The notes beneath the pieces are model-generated. The model was not told where the DNA came from, did not search any database, and saw nothing but the letters and a program-made list of their open reading frames with translations. Positions 48,873 through 60,677 of a stretch of DNA of 64,000 nucleotides are shown in pieces; the first letter of the stretch is position 1; each line of letters begins with the position of its first letter. A program made the translations under genes and the position numbers. The stretch is from Punctularia strigosozonata HHB-11173 SS5 (lineage: Eukaryota; Basidiomycota; Agaricomycetes; Corticiales; Punctulariaceae), in contig NW_006767443.1 of assembly GCF_000264995.1 (NCBI RefSeq), positions 1,149,241-1,213,240 of the forward strand. The letters are read 5' to 3'.

Positions 48873-51186
48873 TCACTCAAAAATAGGACGAGGCAGCGAT
48901 GGTAATACAAACACACCGGCGCCTTTTGTCGACATCTTCTTTGACTTGGACTTGCCAGCATCTCCGGCATCTTCCCCGTCCTCGTCGTTCTCGTCCCGTG
49001 CGCGTTTTCCCTTCGATGGTACCAAGGGCTTCTCCGAAGCGTAGCTCGGATAAGCTTTCGCTGCTTCTATACCTTCCGGTCCAACGGGGGCGCCCGGATT
49101 TGCTTCGCAATCGGGACAAAACCATTCGCCGTCTGGAACAGCTTGAAGTGGTGGGTCAAGGCACTGGAGGTGGTAAGGGTGATCGCACTAATATGACGTC
49201 TGAATACACTACATGGGCGATGTTTCGAAAGCACGTCACCTTTTCGCACTCTAAGAGGGGCACGTCCTCCCCTTTGTCGTCATTGCAAACGACGCATACT
49301 TCTGGTGGGTCCACTTCCTCTGGGTGTCGAGGAAGTTCCGAAAGCTTCTCGTTCGAACGAGCCAGGAATAGCGTCGTGTTCTGGCCAGCTGCAATTCTGT
49401 GGTGCGAGCGCAATGAATACCAAATTTATCGAAGAGTACATTCCATACGCTCACTGGAAGACGTCAACGCCTTCTAGGGGGACGTGCTTCGTCGGCTTAG
49501 TAGCACTCTTTGGTTGATCGGAACCAAGACCAAGTTCACCTATGCATGCCACTGTTAGCGCAGATCTCAAGTGACACGCAACGGGTCTCATACCGTTGCC
49601 CGCATTCTGTCCATAAGCAATCGTCATGACCGTACCGTCCTCTTCCGGACAGAGCGCGAAGTGGGTGACACCTCCAGATGCAGCGTGTGTGATCTTGCAC
49701 CCCCTTATAGTCATCATTAGTTGGCGAAGCGGGAAATGAGATGCGGAAAACACGTACATGATGTCCTGCATGTACCGGAAAGTGGAATATGGTTGGCCTC
49801 CTGATCCGTCCCCGGTGTTCTTCCACTGCCGTTTGACAGATGTTAGGGGGGGGGGAGTTGTTTGATAGCCAAATATGAGCGTACCTTCCCTGCCATCCAA
49901 TACATTCCTTGTTTGTCGATAACAACTGTGCTTGTTGGTCCTGCGGATATCGCTGAGCCCATGGTGATTTCATTCGGCCCAGCGTACTAAGGTCAATGGC
50001 ATGAGCTTACGCACGATAATACGAGAATAAGTACGTACCTGCGGAACTACTTTGGGGACCATGACATCCTGCTGATTACCCAAGCCCAATCTGCAATAAC
50101 CATTGTACCCCCAAACATACACCAGTCTGAGGCCAGGCTGCGATCAGCGGAAGTTGCAGCCCAGACGTACCGCACGCACCCCTGTGAGTCCAACGCAACA
50201 CTGTGCTGCTGTCCACACGAGACGTCCACAATCTTCCTGTCGTCCAGTCCGCGAACAAGTAAGGGTTCAGAGACAACTTCGAAGGCGGTCTTTCCAGCGC
50301 TGACGATATGCTCGCCGGTCCGACCGTTGCCAAGCTGACCGTGTTCGCCGGAGCCACATGCATACACTAGGCGGTGCAGGTAAGTCAGACGGGGGGAGAC
50401 AGATGCCGCAGCCTGTAGCTCACCTCGTCCGCTCGCTGTCAGTAATAGCGAAAACGATATGCCAGCCGCAGCCTTGACAAATCGTTCTTTGACATCATCC
50501 TTCACAGGCGCTTTGATGTTCCTGAACGATGATATCTCTGGACACGGCGCGTGTCCGCACTGGAGGATATCGGCGTATGAGCGACGACCGAGACGAAAGG
50601 TCGGGAAAGCCGACGCGGACCTCACCTGCCCATTCACGTTCAAGCCCGCGCTCCACGCGTTCCCGTCGCTCCCGACCAATATGGTGTGCCCCCTCCCACA
50701 CGCAGCCCATACAAGCTTCGTGCCTTCTGCTGCACCCAGTTGGGCTGCCGTAACCTTCCTTGGCGCGTTCTCGCTTACGGCCTCCAGCTTCGATATACCG
50801 AGCGCGCTGTGTTGGTTTCGTCCAAAGAGCCAGGCATTGCCTTCCGCGTCGATCGCGATGAAGTGGCAGCCGGCGCAGGAAGCGTGAACGGAGACGACGT
50901 GAACGTTGGAGAGTGAGCGGAGAATGTGCGGCTCCAGTAAATCTGGGTGGTCGTCGTTCCCTTCGGACTTTCCGCCTTTATCCTTCCGCCCGAGCTTCGG
51001 CCTGGACGCGATAATCAGTTTATCGCCATCTGAGAGAATGAAGCACCGAAGGAAGCGAGTTTGCGCACCAATCTGTCCCCCCACAAATGAGGACTATTGC
51101 GTGAACACCTCAGTTCAGTATGGACCCTATCAGTGATGTGACTTGATTAGCTCACCTTTGCCCCAGGCTTTATCTTGTTCGGTCAT
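48873..51186 (-). CDS. RCC1-repeat protein with a C-terminal PHD finger
   Basis: The start at 51186 is MTEQDKAWGK, spliced to VLICGGTDW and PKLGRKDKGG. RCC1 blades follow: CHFIAIDAEGNAWLFGRNQH, HTILVGSDGNAWSAGLNVNG, VYACGSGEHGQLGNG, CGQQHSVALDSQG and VYVWGYNGYCRLGLGNQ. Then come shorter blades to TIAYGQNAGNGELGLG and IAAGQNTTLFLARSNEKLSE. The last domain is a PHD zinc finger, EVCVVCNDDKGEDVPLLECE, CDHPYHLQCLDPPL, then GEWFCPDC, with Cys4-His-Cys3 spacing. A basic KGKRARDENDEDG tail suggests nuclear location. The beta-propeller plus PHD layout points to chromatin or histone-tail binding; whether it has Ran GEF activity is unknown. About ten introns. No damage seen. Confidence 0.83.
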
Positions 51187-52097
51187 GAGCTAGTCCCGGC
51201 TATTTACAGTATCTTCTCGATACCAACGCGGTGGGCAAGAGCAATGCGCGGGCGGGGGTGGCTGTGTTCACGCTTTCGCCGGTAACCGGTAACCTCCGGT
51301 CCTTCCTCGAGTTCGATATCGTCTTGTTTACCGACTCTCAACCTCATGGTGGCTAATGATCACTCTATATATCACATCTTACTTGATTATGGGTCTGCTA
51401 TGTATGTCAGAACTCCCATGTTGAGACTCCTGATCCCGTGGACAATTGCGCGATCTGTTCTTCTCATCCACCGCAATTCGCCTCGAATCCGAGTCTTATC
51501 CTACGGTCACTGACGGTATCATGCATCCAGGAATATACGCGTATCAAACCTTCATTACGGCTTGATATGTCAAGGAGCAGATATTCTATACTCTACTTTA
51601 CCCGTGCACCTATCAGAGTCAGGCCATCCACGCCTCGGAAGGTTCATCCGAGATTATCTCCACCACCAAAGTCGGATGGCATACGCAAGACATTGACGAC
51701 ATTCCAACCCGAGGAGCCCGGGCGCTTTCAAAGCCGTCTGACATGTCCTATGTCACCTTTTGCTAGATCAACGAGATCGGATCTGCCCGCCCAACCCGGT
51801 CACCCAATCACGACGAGTGCTCATGCACCTGGAAAACCTCCAATTTGGAGCTCCATGAGGCTCCTAGCCCTCGTTTGACACTCGCATATACGTCTCCGGT
51901 CGTAATTTGACGTTGGGCGTTTAATGTCGGACATCAAGAAGGTCAAAGATGTAGCGCGCTCGTCCCTCGGTGCACCAGCTGGCCTACAAACACGCCACCC
52001 AAGACGTATGCGGTGCCTACAAAAACCGCCGCTTTCTGGGGACGGCATGCTAGCAGACCCGTCTTCATTTCGTCGTTGCTACCCCCTAGATTGTCTG
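51187..52097. other. Divergent intergenic region
   Basis: About 910 bases between the RCC1/PHD gene (-) and the peroxidase gene (+). A plus-strand open frame at 51,438-51,878 has no recognised family. No repeat seen. Confidence 0.45.
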
Positions 52098-53886
52098 ATG
52101 CAAATTCGCTCTCTCTTCCTGGGTGAGTTTACCCATGATATGCTGCTGAACCTCCACCTTGACCGTTTCCCAAGCTCTCGCAGCCTTCTCTAACGCATTG
52201 GTGTCCGTGACCGCCTTCCCTTCTATGAGGACGGGAACCGCGCCAACACATGACCAGGTCAAGCGCGGCCTGCAGGCGATGACGTCGGACCCCAATCTGA
52301 TTGCGCAAATACGTTCCATCTGGGCCAGCCAGCAGGAAGACCTTCGCCGTTGGAAGGTGGAGGGCAAGCGCGACGTCGTTGGCTCGCTCCTAAACGACAC
52401 GATCGATGCTATCATCGGTCCAGAGGACGGCATTCTCGCGGGGCTTGCGAACAGCTTCGCCGCTCAGGTTGACGGGCTCAAGCGGTTCCCCGAGGACGAT
52501 CATCCCTTCCAGTGGCCCTCTGACACTGACCAGCGTGGTACGCCTGCTCCATGCTGCTGTATACGTCTCACATTCCGACTTCCCGTCTCTAGGTCCATGT
52601 CCAGGTTTGAACACGCTCGCAAATCACGGGTACATCTCAAGAAATGGCATAGTTACAGCCGGCGAGGTCATAGCCGGTACCGCTGAGCTGTTCAACATGG
52701 GTGTCGATGTTGCTGCTTTCCTCCTCGCTGGTTCCGTTGCTCTCGATGGCGACATACCTACCCTCAGGTTTTCCATCGGTGGGGCGGATGGTCGCACCAA
52801 CAGCCTCGGAAAGCTGGGTGGTCTTCTCGGAACCGAAACCGGCCTTGATGGTCACGGTCGCTTCAACGAGGGCGATGTGAGCGCTACTAGGTGAGCTCCC
52901 ATCTCTTGCTCATCGTGTGGCTCTAGCTCATCCCTCATTCTGCCAGATGTGACTTCTATCTCTGCGACGGCGACAATCATAACATGCAACCCGAGCTCTT
53001 TGCGCAAATGCGCGAACAAGCGAAGGCGCATGGAAATCAGTACAACGTGAGGGCCATGGCGAAACATTTCTACTCGCGTTACCAAGACAGCGTCACCAAT
53101 AACCCCAACTTCTACTTCGTACCACCAAGTGCGATCGTCGTCGTCGGTGCGACCTACTTCATCCCTGCCTTCTTCAGCAACGCCACCATCGGCGCCGGAG
53201 GAGTCGCGAATGAGGCCAGTATTGCTTCATTCGAGGGCGCGCACTTCAATTCGGATGGTACCATCACCTACGTACCGGAACGAAGTATGTTGGCTGTGAT
53301 TTACATCAGATTTACGATGCTGATTCTATACAGTTCCTCCTCAGGGCTGGTATCGCCGTGGTGTCCCTATGACCCTCGTCGAGCTCATCGCTGGCTTCCT
53401 CGCCGTCTATGGTCCGAATCCAGTACTCTTCGGTGCGCACGCCGGCTCAACGGACAAATTTATCCCTGGCCCGGCCTCTTACCCACCTCTGCGCAAGACC
53501 TCAACGGCCTGGGTTGCTTCCTCTACAATGCTCTCTACGCCGATTTCTTCGGCGAATTCTACAATATTGTCGGCGCCGTCGAGGGCGGCGTCAACGCACT
53601 CCTCGGCCTTCTGGACCCCGCACTTTCCGATTTCATCGGCTGCACGCCCAACTTCCCGGACGAGACGGACCCGAACTCGTATGGCGGCGCCTTGTCCTAT
53701 ATTAAGGCAACCAGTGGTGCACCTGGAGCGCCGAAGTCTGCCCCGTGTCAGCTTGGCCCTAATAGCGAGTGCGTCTCCGAATCGAACTCATATGGGATGT
53801 CGGAGAGTGACTATGTTGGTAACCGGTACGAGTTCACCGGTACTGAGGATGCGTCGGGAAACCCTTTGCCTTCAGGCGCTGGGTAG
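52098..53886 (+). CDS. Heme-thiolate peroxidase (chloroperoxidase/peroxygenase family), apparent 3' frameshift
   Basis: The first exon (52098-52122) joins through gtgagt..ccaag to give the signal peptide MQIRSLFLALAAFSNALVSV. The proximal heme motif PCPGLNTLANHGYISRNG has the Cys of the PCP motif. The distal motif NEGDVSATR keeps the E, S and R of the EGDxSxTR peroxygenase pattern. Then come DNHNMQPELF, DSVTNNPNFYF and GWYRRGVPMTLVELIAGFL up to GSTDKFI. Near 53,455-53,495 the frame must shift by one base to continue as PWPGLLPTSAQDLNGLGCFL, which stays open to TAG 53,886. No intron fits. If the base is truly missing, the C-terminus is lost; if it is a sequencing error, the enzyme is whole. 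Expected: secreted, H2O2-dependent oxygenation or halogenation. Confidence 0.72.
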
Positions 53887-54269
53887 GCTCAGCATGCCTG
53901 ACGCTCTTTTCGTGTACATTGCAACGTGTTACCTTATCGGAGCTCTCCGTCCGCTACGGGCCTGCACCCATGCCAGCGACGAAGTGTGGGCAACGCCGTG
54001 AGAGTGCGTGTCCATGTGCGAGGCACGACAGCGTATAACGCTGCGACCTGTCTCTGATCTGAGCTTCGAACTCACCGAACTCTACGTTTGTCCCCTAACG
54101 TGTGCTTCATGGTCTCCGACATCTTCCCTATCGGCCCTGGCACGATGGAGATCTTCGATGTGAACGTCAATCATGATGAGCTCCAGAGAGAGATTGACGC
54201 ACTAGACAACGCACGCCGTGCCTTGAATAAAAAGAGCGGGCCATATCTCAGTATCATGAGCTCATACGG
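53887..54269. other. Intergenic, upstream of the kinase pseudogene
   Basis: About 380 bases. A short open frame at 54,088-54,276 (MSPNVCFMVSDIF, then a helical LQREIDALDNARRAL) may be the former N-terminal exon of the kinase gene. Confidence 0.4.
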
Positions 54270-55522
54270 AGGTTGAGTAGCAAATGCGGGGAATACGCTC
54301 GCCTGCCCTCCTCCTATTTCATGAGAGACGCTGGCATCTCGATCAAGCCAGACGATTCCTTCTACGGTGGTTTCGGAGATGTCTACCGCGGCAGCGACAA
54401 GCTTGAGCGCAAACTCGCAATCAAGCGTCTTCGATGGCACATGGCCCCTGACCCGGAGAGTCGCAAACGACTGGTAAAAGTGGGCGTACTGCCCACATTG
54501 CTGACATTATGCTGACGGACGACGTGAACGGCTAGAAATTCTGCATGGAAGCAGTGCTGTGGTAAAATGCTTCTCAGCCAAACATCATGGCATGCTCGGG
54601 CATAGCCCGGATATCAGAGTTAGAAAGCAGTAAATTTCCTTTCTGCTTAGTGAGTCACTGGTTGGAAAATGGCAACGTCATAGAATTTTTGAAGAAGGAA
54701 CCGTCCGCGAACCGTTTGAACTTGGTAAGTACCCTACAATCATGATAGGCGCCATATACTCACGGCATGATTGTTACTTAGGTACGTGACGTGGTCAAGG
54801 CGTCGGAATACTTGCACGATATAGGTATTGTCCACGGCGATTTGAAGGTGAGTACTGTGGACTCGTATATACTCAGTTGACTGTACACCGACACACCATC
54901 ACAGGGGTGCGACTTCTATTTAGTACTACTAGAGCCGCTGCACTGATTCACATAACAGGAACAATGTACTCATCAACAGCGTTGGCCGAGCATGTCTATG
55001 CGATTTTGGGTTGACGTCTGTTTACGCCGAAGTGTCGCTGAAATCGTCATCGAGCAACGCCGGCGGGAATATGCGCTATCAGGCACCAGAATTATTTTTC
55101 GATGCTCGACTCTCACCATCAACCGACGTCTACGCCCTAGGTATTCTTATCTGGGCGGTATGTTAATATACTGTATTCATTCCGCTTTCTATCATAATTT
55201 CCAGATAATGTCTGTGAGACTCCCCTACAAACATATTCACCCCTAAATAGCCGTGATCTTTCAGGTTGCCCAGGGCTTGAGACCGCAGAGACCACCTGGG
55301 GACGAGGTGACAGACGAGCTCTGGAACCTGATGGAGCTTTGCTGGAGCGAGATCAGCAACGCGCGTCCAACCAGCTTCGATGTATTCGTATTCTTGAAAT
55401 CGTTGGAAGTCGCAAACTCGCCGGTCGTCGAAGGGTCAAAAACCGGCCGACAAGATAGCCGTCGCAGCGTCGAGAATGGTGAGGGATTCCGGTCCGAGAC
55501 TCAGGTAGCGTCTAGCATATAG
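54270..55522 (+). pseudogene. Protein kinase (tyrosine-kinase-like) pseudogene
   Basis: Kinase subdomains appear in order. Glycine loop YGGFGDVYRG; lysine strand LAIKRLRW; KFCMEAVLW then ASQPNIMACSGIA; the hinge SHWLENGNVIEFLKKEP. Then VRDVVKASEYLHDIGIVHGD with LK (HGD in place of HRD, common in mushroom kinases), NNVLINSVGRACLCDFGL, the APE-like YQAPELF, DVYALGILIWA and the C-lobe ELWNLMELCWSEISNARPT. Two faults: an in-frame TAA at 54,563-54,565 inside subdomain IV, and no phase-correct join between VHGDLK and NNVLIN near 54,849-54,959. Splicing out the stop would remove conserved residues. I therefore call it a pseudogene of an expanded family. Confidence 0.68.
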
Positions 55523-57271
55523 CTGTCCGGTTCGGATACTGACATGCAATCGGGGCGGTTGGAAATCTGCCTGCTCGAAATACAAGGGACGACGACTGCA
55601 ACGAAACGCTCGGCGTGGTAGATGAGGCAATTGTTCGTCTCGGTTCACAGATGTCCGGGACATCCCAGCCCAGCAATCGAGAATGCATGCAGGTGTGGCA
55701 CCCGCCATCCACCATGTGATTGGAAAACATGCTAAGGGGTATCCAGGAGGCTTCGTCTCTATGGACGACTCACACCCCTCCATATAGCAGGGCCATAAGC
55801 ATCCTACCTCGTGAGCTCTTGGCACTGTCTAGGATGCGATGAACATGTTCCGAAGGCCTCGTAGACAGCGCGCTGCCAGAGAACACAGATGACCTGTCAT
55901 TCAACGCGAATCAAATATTCGATGTTCTTGAAGTGCGTAAAACGTGCTGGAGGGTGCGCGGTCGAGATGGGGAATTTGTATGTGAGTACCGTCTCGCGTT
56001 TTATCATTTGGTACACCACTGATAATACGTAGGTGCCCCGCCCGACCGCTTCCAGAGATTGCATCGCTGTCAGGTCAAGGAATCGTGTTAGTCAGAAGAT
56101 AGTGCACCGTGAGCTCCGCTAAACCATTCATACAGACATGTCCGAAGACCAAAATCTCCGATTGCATCAAGGAGACCTCGTAGACAGGCTTCCCAGCCCT
56201 GCGATCAACGTCGGTACGGCGGTAAATTGGGTCGGAGTCATCGCGTCTGACGGTGTGATCGGATGTACGCATCATCCCGCGAAGAAATACCCATGCTTAT
56301 TTGAGATGCGGGTGTAGACGTACCGATGTCAAGCTTGCAAGATCTGCCTGTATGGCCCAATGCCCGATAGGAGGCCATCACGAGGGTGAAACGAGGTCGT
56401 CCGTTCATGGACCCCGTATGTATAAGACCACATGACAAAGACCCAGCGTCTACTCGTCAAGAGGATGTTTCCACGAGCAGAGTGGTCACATACCTTCGCA
56501 AAACTCTTCAGAATGTAAACAATACATCGAATCTCATGTCCGCGGCGCCACCTATTGTACACAACCTCGTGCTAAACAGCATCCGGGACTGTAAAGAGGT
56601 TCAACCGGTCTTTTTGATGGGGCATGATATATGACTTACTCGTGCTAAGCTTTTGGTCAACGTGCGCCCGCGATCGTTCACCTGTGCTAATCCTCTGACA
56701 CCACTGAATCCAGAAGAGGTTGAACATGAAGCCGACGGCATCGCGGCGAATGAAATTCGGAGCAGTTCCACGGAAGTGCTATGAGAAATCGAGACGCGCT
56801 CCGGAAACGTGCTGCTCAGAATGGCGCCGTATGGCGACGTTTACCTTTAAGCATCCTGTGAAACCGTGGCGATGAAATCGCTACGCGGCGGCACGCTTCA
56901 GCCGCGTCATTGGTGTCCTCCGAGCCAAACTGCCGCTAGTAAGGATCCCACGAAGCATCATTGGCAAGCGTACCATGACTGTTGTACGGCTATGAGCACG
57001 CTCATCCTCCTTCCAGGATCAATCCAAAAGCAAATCGTGAATCAATAATATCAGCCCACAGTCAGTCAGGCTGAATATTGATCCGTACCGGCGCGGCCGC
57101 GGAATCAGTTTGGTGAAGTGACGACGAAGCACCTGAGACGCTGAGACTTGCCACCACGTGTGTGCAGGCATCACCTGGAGGCGCCAGGTGGTTTTCCGAA
57201 GCTGGCGCAGGCCACGCACCATCTTGTACACCTGGTGGTCATCCATGGCGCCATAAGCCGCGTGCGGATCC
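55523..57271. other. Gene-poor region with a kinase relic
   Basis: About 1.75 kb. Apart from the short kinase-like relic near 56,819, the open frames on both strands overlap and match nothing I know. Confidence 0.4.
56819..56899 (+). pseudogene. Short relic of a second kinase gene (glycine loop to lysine strand)
   Basis: One frame reads APYGDVYL, a stop, then ASCETVAMKSLRGG. This matches a kinase glycine loop (GxxGDVY) and the VAxKxLR strand at the right spacing, with an in-frame stop between. Nothing kinase-like follows, so it is a fragment. Confidence 0.45.
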
Positions 57272-57504
57272 TCAGAATGGGGCATGCTCCGACCGTATAA
57301 AGAGCGCAAGGATCACGCTCGCCGCCAAGGTCACCGATGCTGCGAGTGTTGCAGTTGTCCCGCATGCCCTCCACAGAGCCTCCAGGGTGTTCTGATACAC
57401 TGCAACCGATATCGAATGAGTTGCCTGCAGGTGCGTACCCAAACGAGTCGCGTCCGATAGCAACGTGTAAAGATTTGCACAGTTGGAACGCGGCAGACAC
57501 CTAG
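57272..57504 (-). CDS. Tentative 3' exon of a small membrane protein
   Basis: A minus-strand exon opening after the acceptor gctag at about 57,505 reads CLPRSNCANLYTLLSDATRL, then SVAVYQNTLEALWRACG and a hydrophobic end (TLAASVTLAASVILALFI) before TGA. The composition suggests real coding with a C-terminal membrane helix. The upstream exon may lie within 57,520-57,800 (ESALLPESELRALESF), but I found no confident donor. The family is not recognised. Confidence 0.3.
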
Positions 57505-58038
57505 CTTGTCATTCCCTCGTTCGCTGGGGGCGAAACTTTCAAGGGCCCTGAGTTCTGACTCGGGTAAGAGTGCGGACTCGTTGGACACTGTCGCCTCCAA
57601 AGGAAAGGAGTCGAACAAAACACTGATTGGTGGGTCGTTGGCCTCTCTGGTTGTGGCGGTGCGGGGGAAAATACCGCAGACTGTTCCGGGGGTGGGGCCG
57701 CCGGTGCTCGCCGGTGTGTTCGCGTGCTTCATTCCCCTTGCATTGTGACTTTTCGTCAAGCATACCACCTCATACCACCGGATCTTGTCGTTTTGTTTCG
57801 CGTTCATGACTCGAACCTACGAGATCTGTCCGGCAGAGCCTAATGTCAGGTACCAGTGCCGAGCGTACCTGACGGTTTGACCGGGGTCATGCGTCACTCT
57901 GACGCGATGCGGCGTCTAGCTCGGACGAGTTACCATTTAGCCCCTGCGCAAGGGCCGGATCTCCCTCAAATTTTGCTCTTCTTCTCCGCTTTTTCAGCCC
58001 ATCGAAACGCGACGACGAACACCTTCACTGATACCACC
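57505..58038. other. Intergenic, upstream of the Par32-like gene
   Basis: About 530 bases. Open frames on both strands overlap here and part may belong to the preceding tentative gene. The last 200 bases, with ttctccgctttttcagccca, look like a pyrimidine-rich promoter or leader. Confidence 0.35.
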
Positions 58039-58995
58039 ATGACATACGACTCTACAGACAACGACGCCGGTCGGTCTGCTTCGCGAGGACGGGAAGGACG
58101 GGATGGATACGTGAGTTGCTTTACTCCTGTTCGCTGCCGTTGCGCCCGTTAATCGACGCGCTTCACTAGCGTTCCTCAGGACGAGGAGGTGTTGGCAACA
58201 TCGTTCGGTCTCCCTCGAATACTGGCGAGCGCCTCATGAGCCCCAGCCGTGAACCCTACAGCGAAGGAATCTCAATCATACGAGGCAGGAATGCCGTTCC
58301 CGTACGTTTCATATAGAGTATTCGATCTCGACGTTTGTTGACGTCGTCACCAGGTGTCTACAGGACGGGGCGGAGCCGGGAACATCTTGAATCGGTCGCG
58401 TAGCAATGGAGGAGAGGATATAGCCGGTCAACAGCAGGTACGTGCAAACTCACCGCCTGGCCGGGCCCCCACGATCGAGAGGTGCTGACCAGTTCACCTC
58501 TTTCAGATGTCACAGGTTGAAAAGTCCTTTGTGAACGATAGCGAGAGCGAGACCGTCGCCTCTTATGGACTCTCTCGCGCCCCGACCGAGCCCCAGCAAG
58601 AGCACGGACTGACCCAAGATCAGCTGCAAGCAACTGCAGCCGGGGCGTACTCCACCGGTCGCGGCGGCGCCGGCAACATCGTAGGTCGGAATCAGACCAG
58701 CCCTTCGCACTCGCCTGCGCATTCGCACTCCCGCTCGCGCGAGCGCACCGGTGGCGGCATCTTCAACCGAGGAGCCCGATCCAAGTCACGAGAGCCGACA
58801 TCGCCTAGTGCCCGGCGATCTCGTTCTCGGGAGGCCGTCAGTGGGTTGTGGGACCGTCTCACGCACCCGCACATGAATGCGCCTACGCACGCGCCTGAAG
58901 ACGTCAATGATGCCTCCGCGCAGGAATCGAGCAATGAGCCGCAGGTCGTGAACCGCGGCCGACCTGTGGACGTTCCCATTGCCATCGCCGAGTGA
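58039..58995 (+). CDS. Par32-like protein with GRGGxGN repeats (DUF3602 type)
   Basis: Four exons starting at MTYDSTDNDAGRSASRGREG. Three copies of the family motif are visible: SGRGGVGNIVRS, TGRGGAGNILNRS and TGRGGAGNIVGR. They are separated by Ser/Arg-rich disordered sequence (RSRSREAVSGLWDRL). The exon 1 to 2 join (TAC|CGT, acceptor ctag) is needed to build the first repeat. In yeast, Par32 is phosphorylated after rapamycin and inhibits the ammonium permeases downstream of TORC1. I infer a related nutrient-signalling role. About 250 residues; no membrane segment. No damage seen. Confidence 0.8.
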
Positions 58996-59700
58996 AAAGG
59001 GACTATGAACTGCGTGGATTGAAACTGTATGCCGAAGTAATAGGATGGATCTGTAGTTTATGTCTGCGCTGTAATCTTATGACTGGCATATCTCTTTTCG
59101 TGTTGGTGCTATCTCTTACATGCGGCGATATTCATGACTCAGCAAGGCAAATGTTTTGCATGTGTTTCCCGAGGTTCTCCTCATCACTTTGTTCTCTGCT
59201 GCCAATACTTAAGCTCCATAAACTCGGAAGTGAATCCAGACCGCTCCAATGCGGAAGTTAATCCTCGCCCGATCGGGCTGACAGATATAAGTGTTAGCGA
59301 TTTCCACGGCCTGACAGTGGCCCCGTTGTGCCTGAACTCGAGGTGCGAACCCTTCGGCTCGAAGCCGAATGGGCAGCTGTGTACGATATGGTGGACCAGT
59401 CCACTCGTTTCACTTCCAGGTCGGCTCAGGCAGGTTCGGATGACAATTGCACGAGTCAAGATACGTGCTTTACTCGCGGACGACATCACTAACTCGAGAC
59501 GATCATCCATCATACGAGGTCCATCGGAAGCTAGCTAAATGCGCCAGGACCGACAGCGGAGGTTCTTCATGTCCGACATAGGACAGCCCGTTCCTGGCCA
59601 GTTATCTGTGGGGTGCAGTTGCGGACGAGCATAAAGAGCGCGATCCTTCGTATGCTATCCTCTGGCTCTGCTGTCCAGTCGGCTTCCAGCGATCGTCGTC
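58996..59700. other. Intergenic
   Basis: About 700 bases between two plus-strand genes; 3' UTR of one and promoter of the next. Short open frames only. Confidence 0.45.
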
Positions 59701-60478
59701 ATGTCCGCGATACTCCGCATCCTTGTCACTGTTTTATTGGCCACCTTCATCCACGCCACGCCGATAGTACCTCAGGTATGCCGAACGTTCAAGCGCTGAA
59801 AGCTCATGTTCCTCATCATCGTCGATTTAGGTACTTTTAGGACCAGAGGAACCCACATTGTCGTGTGCGACCCGCGACTCTGCTGACTACTGCACCGGGA
59901 CGATCTCGACGTCGGAGGACGGCCAGCATTTATGCGGTGACCCTCGACTTGGGCCCCTGAACATCACCGCGCTCGGGGCGCTCGTTGCCGACTACGACCC
60001 TATGGCCGGGCTTTGCCCGCGCAAATTCCTCGAGCAATACGCGGAGATCAAGATGAAGGATGGCAAGCCCGAGTACCGTTGGAGGTACCCGGCCAAGGAT
60101 GGCTTCCAGCTCGACCCTTGGGGCAACCCTATCACGAGCCCGCAGGTGCTCCCGAAGGGGCTCAAGGTTGACCGTTTCGGAAGCGAGAAGGGCCGGTTCA
60201 TCTCGCCTGCGTCGACGCCGTTCACGCAGCGCGCAATCCCACCAGACAGCCTCAATCGCCTCATCGGTATCGAGGAGCAAGAGTCCGTACACGGGTACTA
60301 CCAGTACGTGGTGGAGAAGAGCTTCACCGTCGTCTCCGGCCCCACTGGTGCTGCGTTCGGACAGCCGGGACAGGGTACGCAATATCAGTTGCCGGTCACG
60401 GTGAAGGCGTTAGTTGACGCAGGCTACTTGCGCCGCGTCCCCATAACATTACCGACAAGCAAAGATCCCGTCTACTAG
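59701..60478 (+). CDS. Secreted TNT-domain NAD(+) glycohydrolase
   Basis: Exon 1 gives the signal peptide MSAILRILVTVLLATFIHAT, then an intron (about 59,776-59,830, gtatgc..tttag). The N-terminal part has paired cysteines (SCATRDSADYC, HLCGDPRLG). The C-terminal domain is the TNT fold: LKVDRFGSEKGRFISP, TPFTQRAIPPDSLN, YYQYVVEKSFTVVSGP, FGQPGQGTQYQLP and VDAGYLRRV. The Arg of DRFGS and the Gln of GTQYQ sit where the catalytic residues of fungal surface NADases are found. The family cleaves NAD to nicotinamide and ADP-ribose. In filamentous fungi such enzymes are displayed on spores or secreted; the role here is unknown. About 240 residues, two exons, intact. No immunity protein is recognisable next to it. 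Confidence 0.82.
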
Positions 60479-60677
60479 CGTTGATATTATCGCACCTTAT
60501 AGTCTTTACTCGGCGTACATAGTCAGCTCTCGTCCTGTACTCACTTTACTTATACATCATCGTGAATAGATATTAACTTGGTGCGACGGGGGCCGGTGCG
60601 CCCGAGTTACGCAATGCGATACTCTCGACTGCGCGACACGAATATAGCCGCTGCGCCCTTCTGCCTCATCCCCCGAG

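Noticed and set aside
51438-51878. Plus-strand open frame of 146 codons before the peroxidase gene
   Set aside because: Ser/Pro/Arg-rich with no known motif and no splice signals; lies where the divergent promoters should be.
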